Below are positions 45,176 through 53,200 of a DNA stretch of 64,000 bases, piece after piece. This stretch comes from Acidobacteriota bacterium (GTDB taxonomy: Bacteria > Acidobacteriota > Thermoanaerobaculia > Multivoradales > J023). A program made the position numbers and the translations under genes. Numbering within the stretch: position 1 is the stretch's first letter; each line of letters opens with the position of its first letter. The stretch covers positions 186,001 through 250,000 of the forward strand of contig JAJCXR010000042.1 of the NCBI GenBank assembly GCA_029263315.1, read 5' to 3'. The notes beneath the pieces were generated by a model that worked only from the letters and a program-made list of their open reading frames with translations, did not search any database and had not been told where the DNA came from.

Positions 45176-46500
45176 AGATCGATCCGGTACTCTTCGACAC
45201 CTTGGATGCCCTGGCTCGGGATGGCTGGGAGGAGGCGGAGGTCTTCGCCAAGAAAGGTCGCTCGCGCACCCTCCACTTCTCGCTGTCGCATCCGGTGACT
45301 TCCCTGCGGCAAGAGGAGGGTTGGGCAGCTCGCGCCGGAGACGGCCGCAAGTCGTTCTTTTACGCCGCCCACGGCACCCCGGTCCCCGACACCCTATGGC
45401 CCGAGGCTGATGGCAAGGGCCTGCGCTTGGCAACCGCCCGGCCGATCCCGCAATGGAATGTCCCTTCGAGCCTCGATGCACCTTTGGTGGGGGAAAGCGA
45501 AGCTCAAGCGCTCTTTGAGGGGCTAGCACGGGAGCTCGACCATGAATTTCCCGGGGCTCGCCTGTTGGCCGGCCACCTCGACGATGGCTCCAGTGAAAGC
45601 CAGCTGGTGAGTCGCCGGGAGGCCGTGGCCATCTATCGCCATCGGGTCGCAGCGCTGATGGTCGAGGCAACGGCCCCGGGCGGCCGTCAGCAGCGCCATG
45701 GGCCCCTCAGCCAGACCTTGACGATGGTCGCCAAGGACGCCAGGCAGCTGAACCCCAAGGCGATCGCTCGTCGGTTGGCTGACCGGCTGCTGATCGCCCA
45801 GAGGGGCCAAGCTCCCCACAGGGATCGCGGGGAATTCCTCTTGGCGCCCGATGTCTTTGTGCCGTTGCTGTCGGCCCTGACCCCCCTGTGGATCGGCCCA
45901 AAAGCCGACCAACGAGCGGCGGCGGTGGCTGATCTGGCGGGTCGCCTCGGCAGCCGAGCCCTGACCTTGATCGACGATGGGCGTCTGCCCGGCGGCATCC
46001 TCGAGGCGCCCACCGATGGCGAGGGGCAACCGACCCGTCGCACCGTCATCATCGAGGAAGGTGTCTATCAGCAGCCACTGTTGAGTTGGTCACAAACGCC
46101 TTCGCGTCCTGCCCTGGCCAGCGGTTGTTGCCATCGCCCCAGTTGGCGCGACCTGCCCGTGCAGGGACCCAGCCACCTCTATCTGAAGCCCGATGAGACC
46201 ACCAGTGTGGCGTCCCTGTTGAGCGGCTTGAGCCGGGGCTACTATTTGCTCTCCTGCGACGGTGTGCCGCAGATCGATTTTGAGAAACGGCGATTCCGCC
46301 TACCGGTGAGCGGGTTCGCCATCGCCGACGGCCAACCTACCGGCTCGATCAGCCGTGCCGAGCTCACCGGCACCCTGCCGGCCCTGTTGAGCGGCATCCA
46401 AGCCAAGGCCCGGGATTTGACCTTTTTCATGGCCAGCGTCGGTCTGATCGGCTCACCGACGATTCGTCTGCGTGGGTTGGAGCTGCGTAGCCGCGCCTGA
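45172..46500 (+). CDS. TldE/PmbA-like partner of TldD
   Basis: 442 residues from TTG 45172, which overlaps the tldD stop (TTGA) and has GGAGG seven bases upstream. The frame is open further upstream, but that part is antisense-like and inside tldD. 'WEEAEVFAKKGRSRTLHFS' at the start and 'LSGLSRGYYLLSCDGV', 'FRLPVSGFAIADGQPTGSIS' and 'GSPTIRLRGLELRS' at the end match the TldE/PmbA fold. It lacks HExxxH, as expected for TldE, the non-catalytic partner. The pair is one transcription unit. The protein is more divergent than standard PmbA, so the gene symbol is left out. Confidence 0.75.
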   Translation: MKIDPVLFDTLDALARDGWEEAEVFAKKGRSRTLHFSLSHPVTSLRQEEGWAARAGDGRKSFFYAAHGTPVPDTLWPEADGKGLRLATARPIPQWNVPSSLDAPLVGESEAQALFEGLARELDHEFPGARLLAGHLDDGSSESQLVSRREAVAIYRHRVAALMVEATAPGGRQQRHGPLSQTLTMVAKDARQLNPKAIARRLADRLLIAQRGQAPHRDRGEFLLAPDVFVPLLSALTPLWIGPKADQRAAAVADLAGRLGSRALTLIDDGRLPGGILEAPTDGEGQPTRRTVIIEEGVYQQPLLSWSQTPSRPALASGCCHRPSWRDLPVQGPSHLYLKPDETTSVASLLSGLSRGYYLLSCDGVPQIDFEKRRFRLPVSGFAIADGQPTGSISRAELTGTLPALLSGIQAKARDLTFFMASVGLIGSPTIRLRGLELRSRA

Positions 46501-46574
46501 GCCACCCTGCGGCATCGCGGCGCAGCCTTGCACGGGCCAGGATTCGGGCTCCCTAGGTCCTCGCTGCCTTCAGC

Positions 46575-47708
46575 TCAACGCCGGGCTGCGACGGTGACAT
46601 CAGCTTCCCCGGCCATCGACCGAGGGGTGGCCGGACGCAGCTGCAAGTCTAGGCTGCCGGTGCTGTTGACGCCGGCCCGGTAGCCACCGGCGCCGATCCG
46701 GCCGGGACGATTGGACGGCCGTCGCCGGGTCGAGGTGCCCTGGGAACCGACCGTCTCCCGCGGCTCACTCGTGGGGGCCGTTTGGGCCCCTTGGGCCTCA
46801 CCGCCGGCCGCGTCCCGGCTTTCGGAGCCGCGGCCGATACGGGTCACGCTACCTACCTGGCCATCATCTCCCGTTCGGCCACTGTCGCCAGCGGCGCTCG
46901 GCGGCCGGTAGCCGGAGCCCACGGCGGTGGGCCGCTGGCGCGTTCGGGAGCGACCGGCACCGTCGCCGAGGGTCTCCCGGGACAAGACCCGCGGCGCCGC
47001 TTCGTCGACCCCGGAGTCGTCATCGTCCTCGAAACGGGCAGCGGGACGGCCCATGTCGTCGTCATCGTCTTCCAGGGCTGGGCCCAGATCAGCTGTCTGC
47101 TCCGCTTCGGCCGCTGTGCCATCGTCGAGGATCATCAAGTCGCGGATGCGCTCCGGCTCCCCATAGACGCGGGGTTGCTGCGTCCTCGCCGAGGTCTCGT
47201 AGCGCCCGGCCATCAGGATGGCTTCGGTACGCAGCTCGTTTTCGATGATGTGAGGGTTGTTGCTGGCGAACGTCAGGGTGGGATCGGCGGCAAAAGCCCT
47301 GGCGTATTGCTCCACGGCCTTGCTCCTCTCCCCCTTGGCGGCATAGATGATGCCCAATTGATAGTGGGCCCGCCCATGGCGGGGGGACAGCTCCAATACC
47401 TTCTTGAGCTCGTCGCCGGCCTCGGAAAAGCGCCCCTGTTGGTAATCGAGCAGGGCTAGATTGAAACGCGACGAGGGGTCCGTTGGAGCCAGCTCGATGG
47501 CTCGGCGGTAGGAGGTCTCGGCGTCGTCCCAACGTTCGATCAAGGTCAGGAGATTGCCCATGTCGTTGTGCACTTGGGCGTCATAGGGACGTTCGACGAC
47601 CAGCGCTTGCTGAGCTTCCAGTGCCTTGTCGATATTGGGAGGTCCAGCGAGGGTCGAAAGTGCTCCGAGGAAAAGCACGCTCGAGATCCAGAATGCAGAT
47701 TTGGTCAC
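46575..47708 (-). CDS. Exported TPR protein with low-complexity C-terminus
   Basis: 377 residues from GTG 47708 (AGGAG about five bases upstream). A short signal peptide (about 1-22) is followed by three TPRs (about 25-150; 'AQVHNDMGNLLTLIERWDDA', 'PSSRFNLALLDYQQGRFSEA', 'GRAHYQLGIIYAAKGERSKA'). The region 205-235 is rich in Asp, and the remaining 140 residues are Gly/Ser/Arg/Thr-rich with no domain I recognise. It is probably a periplasmic scaffold. It has the same orientation as the small basic gene upstream, with the hairpin repeat at 47727-47781 between them. Confidence 0.65.
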   Translation of the reverse strand: MTKSAFWISSVLFLGALSTLAGPPNIDKALEAQQALVVERPYDAQVHNDMGNLLTLIERWDDAETSYRRAIELAPTDPSSRFNLALLDYQQGRFSEAGDELKKVLELSPRHGRAHYQLGIIYAAKGERSKAVEQYARAFAADPTLTFASNNPHIIENELRTEAILMAGRYETSARTQQPRVYGEPERIRDLMILDDGTAAEAEQTADLGPALEDDDDDMGRPAARFEDDDDSGVDEAAPRVLSRETLGDGAGRSRTRQRPTAVGSGYRPPSAAGDSGRTGDDGQVGSVTRIGRGSESRDAAGGEAQGAQTAPTSEPRETVGSQGTSTRRRPSNRPGRIGAGGYRAGVNSTGSLDLQLRPATPRSMAGEADVTVAARR

Positions 47709-47726
47709 GTCGACTCCTTGTTCACA

Positions 47727-47781
47727 GTGTCAGCCCCCGACATGGGGGCGAAGGGTGTCAGCCCCCGACATGGGGGCAAAG
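47727..47781. repeat. Two tandem copies of a 28-bp hairpin unit
   Basis: The unit GTGTCAGCCCCCGACATGGG and onward occurs at 47727 and 47755 with one difference. Each copy contains the perfect stem GCCCCC and GGGGGC with a GACAT loop. It lies between two minus-strand genes and could terminate the upstream one, act as a REP-like element, or form part of the TPR gene's leader. Confidence 0.75.
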
Positions 47782-47823
47782 CTTGTGGTCGATTGTTCTA
47801 GGCCAGGCCGTCGGCGAGTCGTC

Positions 47824-48432
47824 TCAATCACGAATCGGTTTTGCTTTGAGTCGCATCTTGCCGTTCTCGACTGCGACTCGAAACTGAATCTCTTGACATC
47901 CGGTCTTGGAGCGGATGAGTTGGGCTTGTTTGTCGAGGTACGAGCGGAAGCGGTCGAAATCCATCGTCGTGCTCTGCAAGCCCCCATATAGCGCCTTGAC
48001 GGCGGTTGGCTCGAGCTGCTTGCCGATCACTACGCCGCGGCTCGGATCGAGATCGATCTTGGCTTTTGCCTCTTGATGCCGCCTTAGCTCTCCTTTCTCC
48101 TTGGCGCGAACCCGTCGCCCAAGAAGATCGTTGTGGCTATTGAACTGCGCCTCCAAGCTATTGAGCCGAAAATTGGCTGCGGCGCCTTTCATGTTCTTGG
48201 AGCGCAAACGGCGAACTTCGCTCTGGATTTTCTCCCGCTGCTCCTCCGGTGGCAGAAGCAAGTCGCCGTTGAGAAAACGTTGCGAGTCGATGCGAAAACG
48301 CCGGATCATGTCGCCGAGTCGTCGAGCTTCCTGGTCGAACTTCTTTGCCGGGTCTTCCGATGCATTCTTTTCCCGCTGCTTGCGAACGCGCTCTAGCGCC
48401 GCCCGGGCAAATGGATCTAGTCTGTCCGCCAC
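47824..48432 (-). CDS. Basic, mostly helical protein (resembles MXAN_5187-type proteins)
   Basis: 202 residues from GTG 48432 (AGAGG about eight bases upstream); the frame extended to 48588 has no support. The sequence is rich in Arg, Lys and Gln with helical heptads ('FARAALERVRKQREKN', 'QREKIQSEVRRLRSKN'). The C-terminal block 'GCQEIQFRVAVENGKMRLKA' is the best-conserved part and resembles a C-terminal domain seen in delta-proteobacterial MXAN_5187-type proteins; this is from memory and tentative. It is divergent from the NtrC-type regulator, with a 277-base gap that contains no gene I can support. The function is unknown. Confidence 0.5.
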   Translation of the reverse strand: MADRLDPFARAALERVRKQREKNASEDPAKKFDQEARRLGDMIRRFRIDSQRFLNGDLLLPPEEQREKIQSEVRRLRSKNMKGAAANFRLNSLEAQFNSHNDLLGRRVRAKEKGELRRHQEAKAKIDLDPSRGVVIGKQLEPTAVKALYGGLQSTTMDFDRFRSYLDKQAQLIRSKTGCQEIQFRVAVENGKMRLKAKPIRD

Positions 48433-48709
48433 GTCCTGACCTCTCTGCGTCGTTACTACCCTGTGCTGCGTGCGGCTACGCGGCAATGGCGCCGTGCAGA
48501 GCCGCTGACTTCCCTTAGAATAGATTCCCAAAGACCAGGAACCCAGAGACCAAGGAACCCAAAGAACCAGCAACCTAGAGGGCGTCACAACGCCGCCTCG
48601 TATCTAGGAGCGCATTTGATTATACGGAAGCCCACCGCCTCGGGTCCAAGCTCTCATCGCTTGGATATTTCCCGTGGTGCCGTAGCCACCGTGCCGTCGT
48701 CGAGATGCT

Positions 48710-50038
48710 ATGACCCCTAAAGCACACATCCTGATCGTCGAAGATCGCGACGCGCTGCGTCGGCTGATGCACCGGGCCCTGAGCGGGGAAGGCTATCGCG
48801 TCACGGCGGCGGCCGACGTCAGCGAGGCCAAACGATGCCTGGCGGCCCCCGACTTCGATCTCGTCTTCAGCGATTTGAAGTTGCCCGATGGCTCCGGTCT
48901 CGACGTCTTGGCATTGTGTCGACAGGTCCTGCCGGAGGTGCCGGTCGTCATGCTGACGGCTTTTGGCACCATCACGACGGCGGTTGAAGCGATGAAGCTC
49001 GGGGCGGTAGATTTTCTCGAAAAGCCGGTCGAGCTCGAAGATCTCTTCACCATGGTCGAGGCCTTGGCCCAACATCGGGATCTACCGCCTCTTTTTCAAC
49101 CGGAAGGGGCTCCCCCGGTGGTGGGTCGCCACCCGCAGTTGATGGCGGCTTTACGCCTTCTCAAGAAGGTAGCCACCACCGAGAGCACGGTCTTGCTGAC
49201 CGGCGAGAGTGGCACCGGCAAGGGCCTGTTCGCCCAATGCCTACACGCCATATCCCCCCGACGTGATCAGCCTTTTGTGGCCGTCAACTGTGCGGCGATC
49301 CCTGAAACCCTGATGGAGAACGAGCTCTTCGGTCATGAAAAGGGCGCCTTCACCGGTGCCACCCGACGCCAGCAAGGGCGCTTCGGGTTGGCCCAGGGGG
49401 GCACCATTTTCCTCGACGAGATTGGCGAGCTGGATCTTGCCGTTCAAGGGAAGGTGCTACGCGTCTTGGAGGATCGGACCTACGAACGGGTAGGCGGCGG
49501 CCGCCCCTTGAAGGCCGATGTCCGCATCGTCGCGGCGACCAATCGTGACCTGCGAGGCATGGTTCGAGGCGGCGAGTTTCGCCAGGATCTCTTCTACCGG
49601 CTGGATGTTTTTCCCATCGAGCTGCCGCCGCTGCGCCAGCGGGCCACCGACATCCCCTTGCTGGCGAATCACTTGCTGCAAAGCATTGCGGCTCGACTGA
49701 AGCTTCCGGTACCCACGCTGACCACTTCAGCTGGTGAGCTATTGACCGCCCAAGGGTGGCCAGGCAATGTCCGCCAATTGGCCAACCTTCTCGAACGGGG
49801 CATCATCCTCTGTGAGGGGGGCGAGCTGACGGCCGCCGACCTGCAATCGTTCGTCGAGACATCGGAGCAGAACGACACCACGCCAACCGGCGGCGAAGAG
49901 TCGCAAGTCCGCGAGGCCCTGCTGAGCAGCGGTGGCGACAAGCGCCAGGCCGCCCGCGCCCTCGGTTGGAGCTACAGCACCCTGCAGCGACGGGTGCGCC
50001 GTTTCGACCTCGAAGGGTTCCCCAAGTACCGCCGCTGA
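48710..50038 (+). CDS. NtrC-family sigma54-dependent response regulator
   Basis: 442 residues. The receiver domain (1-120) has the acidic pocket ED near 11-12 and phospho-acceptor Asp55 in '[11 protein letters not shown]', with 'VMLTAFGT' and 'EKPVE' following. The AAA+ domain (about 140-370) has Walker A GESGTGKG (165-172) and the sigma54 contact loop GAFTGA (about 212-217). The Fis-type helix-turn-helix is at about 400-437 ('[20 protein letters not shown]'). It should activate sigma54 promoters when phosphorylated. No partner histidine kinase is nearby. It is convergent with the PilY1 gene; in other bacteria PilR, a member of this family, controls pilin genes, so a pilus role is possible but unproven. 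Confidence 0.93.
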   Translation: MTPKAHILIVEDRDALRRLMHRALSGEGYRVTAAADVSEAKRCLAAPDFDLVFSDLKLPDGSGLDVLALCRQVLPEVPVVMLTAFGTITTAVEAMKLGAVDFLEKPVELEDLFTMVEALAQHRDLPPLFQPEGAPPVVGRHPQLMAALRLLKKVATTESTVLLTGESGTGKGLFAQCLHAISPRRDQPFVAVNCAAIPETLMENELFGHEKGAFTGATRRQQGRFGLAQGGTIFLDEIGELDLAVQGKVLRVLEDRTYERVGGGRPLKADVRIVAATNRDLRGMVRGGEFRQDLFYRLDVFPIELPPLRQRATDIPLLANHLLQSIAARLKLPVPTLTTSAGELLTAQGWPGNVRQLANLLERGIILCEGGELTAADLQSFVETSEQNDTTPTGGEESQVREALLSSGGDKRQAARALGWSYSTLQRRVRRFDLEGFPKYRR

Positions 50039-50094
50039 AGTACCTCCACTGAAGTCACTGCCACTGAAATTACTGCCACGGAAAGTACCGCCAC
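50036..50094. repeat. 15-bp imperfect tandem repeat after the NtrC-type gene
   Basis: Units ending CCAC start near 50036, 50050, 50065 and 50080 (TGAAGTCACTGCCAC type). The first overlaps the stop codon of the regulator, and the next stop in the array falls in other frames. The array precedes the strong hairpin at 50123. Confidence 0.7.
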
Positions 50095-50122
50095 CGAGCC
50101 GGCCCGCAGCTTTCGCCAGACG

Positions 50123-50154
50123 CCAGAAAGACCGGGCAAGCCCGGTCTTTCTGG
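50123..50154. terminator. Strong bidirectional terminator hairpin
   Basis: A perfect 14-bp inverted repeat, CCAGAAAGACCGGG and CCCGGTCTTTCTGG, with the loop CAAG. It lies between the convergent NtrC-type gene and PilY1 gene. The CTTTCT in the right arm and AGAAAG in the left arm give T-rich ends in both directions. Confidence 0.75.
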
Positions 50155-50246
50155 TACGTATCACCCTGCCGTTGACTATGCCGTGACGAGTCCCGGCACA
50201 ATACCCGGCCATCGGCGGCATCGGCCGTTGACGGCCATCACCTCAC

Positions 50247-53200
50247 TCACTCTTCCTTCCAGTCCGCCGGATAGACGGCGATGGGGATCGTGGCATAGAC
50301 GTTGACGCCCGTCGAGTTTCGCAGGGCGGCAATGGTCAGCGAGAAGGCCGCATTGAAGCGGCTTCCCCGCGGGAAGGTATCGGCAATCGCTTTCTGCACC
50401 GCCGCCGAGATCTCGGACTCGAGCACGCTGTTCACCGTCGTCCCGGTATTGTCCCCCGAATCCGCCTTCGAGGCCGAACGGTCGATGAAAGGCGCCGTCG
50501 TGAACTCGCCGATCTTGTGGTAGCGATCCCGCGAGCCAAGGGCGCCGGTCGTCACCCCATCGTCGACGGGAGGGACACCGGTACCTGTGGGATCGTCGAT
50601 CACCGTGCCGTCGATTACCGGGTCGTCACCCTGCTCAACACCCGACAGCCGAGCGACGGGATTGGCGTTGCGGGCAAGAACCACAAAGGCGCGCGTGGTG
50701 CCCGTGCGGGCGCAGACGACGTCATCGCTAGTGCCCGCAGCGACGAAGGCAACCGGCTGAAACACCGAGTAGATGAGAATCCCGGAGGCCACAAAGGGTT
50801 GGCTCGTCATCCTATGCGCCGTCGGGAAGGTCATGACGTAGCCGGGACGCAAGGGCACGTTCGTCAAGTCGCCATCTTCCGGCACAAACGGGTCCAACAG
50901 GTAATCGATGCTGTTGTCGATCTCATCGTCGGAACCCACTAGGAGGGGCGGATCGGCGTCCCAGGCGATGTTCTCCAGACACTCGTCGACGATGGGCAAA
51001 CGGTCAACACAGGCGTCCGAGGGCAAAGAGTCTTCGTAGTCTTGCTTGGTAAAAAACTCGTCGACAAAGACGTAGAAACGTCCTTCTTTCGAAGTCGGCA
51101 CCCAGAGATCCTCACGGTCTCCCGTGCCCAGGGCCAAGCCATAGGTGTTGAGCTCTGGGATATAAAAAGCCGACGGCGGAAAGTAGATCGGCACGTTGTC
51201 ATGGGCCTGCAGAATCGGGAAGGGATCCCAGCCGCCGTCGTCGTCGATCCGAGGCACCAAGATCGGTAGACCCGGCCCCAGGGCAGGAAGCAGCCGGTCT
51301 CGCACGTCGACTTCTTCCAGGCCCGGAATGTCACCAAATGCATCGCGACCATTGAGATCGATCTTGTAGAGGGTGCCGTTGGTGGTACCGATGTAGATCT
51401 GGTCGAAAAGACCGTCCTGGTCGGTGTCGAGAACCGCTGGATCCGACGGCACCGCACCGTCCACCCGCCTCTTGTAAATGGCTTCACCGGTCTCGACCTT
51501 GACCATGTAAATCCAGTACCCCTTCTGCGGGTTGTCCTTGTACTGGGGATCCATGCCGCCACCGAAGACAGCGACATCGACGGAGGTCAGATCGCTGCCG
51601 TCCACCTCGGGATCACAGGCTGAGCCGTCACAGATGGCGATCTTGCCGATGACCGGCCGGGACCAGGTATCTCCCAGGTCAGCAACGCCATTGCCATAGG
51701 TACCATCGAAATTGGCCTCCTCGTCGAGACGGTAGCGCCCGTTTTCTATCGAGTCGGTAAAAAGCCAGAGCTCGGCGGGGAATTTGTGCTCGCAAGGAAA
51801 CAAACCGTTGGTCGGGGTCGCCGTCGGCGGCTCCACTTGATGTCCGTCGCCGTCATAGTCGAAATTAAAGCACGAGGGCAGGTCCGCCTTGCCGTCTTCG
51901 CCGGAGGCATTGAGCGGCAGCAACGACTCCTGGGGTGGATCGTTGAAAGAGCCGCCCGCGTTGACGTCCGTGCTGCGCTGTTTGAGGGCATCCGGCTGCG
52001 TGATGTCGAGGGCGAAGTAGCCGCTGACAAAGTCTTCGACATTATCGGTCTTCTCGTAGAAGTCCCCCCCCTCACGAAGCCCGGCGATCAGCACTGTCCG
52101 CCATTCGCGCTCATCCGATTGGGCGTCGCCCGTCGGATCTGACGGGTCGATGAACACATCCCGAATCGCCATCTCTCCATCCAAAGAAAATACATGGCGG
52201 TCACCTTTAGCTTGCTCCCGGACGGCCGGCAAGGTGAGACGCGGGATGTAGGAGAAGATTTCCGTTCCGGTGCCGTCGGTGAAGACCTCCACCTTTTCGG
52301 TATCCCCCTCGACGCTGGCCTCGACCCGCGTGCCGCCATCAAAGAAGTGGAGCTGGCCGTCGTTGGTTGCGGAAACCAACATTCGACGACGCCACACGTG
52401 CTCACGGGCGAATCGCCGATAGCCACGATCCTCGCCGGTCACACAATTGTCGGGCACCACATCCGACTCCAGCCTGCCGCACAGGTCGGCGGCGAAGTAC
52501 TGGAAGTCACTGGGGCCGGCGACGATCAATGGGTTGGCGTGGAAGATATCGCCGAGGATGTACTCTTCGCGTCCCGGCTCCGAGGCGCTCCCCAACTCGC
52601 GGGGCAACAGGGTGCGCTTGATGACATCCAAGATCTCCTTTTCGAGGTCGTCTCCGGTCACCAAGCCGAGATCCAAGGGAAGCTCCTCAGGCAAGGCTCC
52701 ATCGAGATAGAACTGGGCCATGGTGGCTTCATCGACGAGCATCTGCCCCAAGTCCTCCAGATCGGTGGTATCCAGACCGTCCTCGCCGCGATATGGCGCC
52801 TGCAAGAGCACCAGCTCCGAGGGACGTTTGCCGGTCACGTTTTCCTGGGAATAGATGATGCGCCGGTCTGAGAGGGCGTCGCCGATCCGGAGCTCCGGCG
52901 GGTCGCTGTTCAGGTCATCGACACTTGGAGTTTGGCGCTTGACCAGCAAGTCACCTACCTCATAGAGATGGCAGGCGGATTGGCGGACCAGCGAGGTATC
53001 GTTGGGATCGACACACACGCGCTCGACATCGGGGCGCCCTTCCTTCAGGGGCAGCGGCTTTCGGAAGACATCGATCTCGCCCGGCCACACCGACTGGTTG
53101 GGCAATGGAATGAAGCTGGAGAGATAGATCTTGTCGGCCGCGGTGCTCTGAATGGCCGGGATCGACGCTGAGGCAAAGGACTTGGATTCCGCCTTGATCT

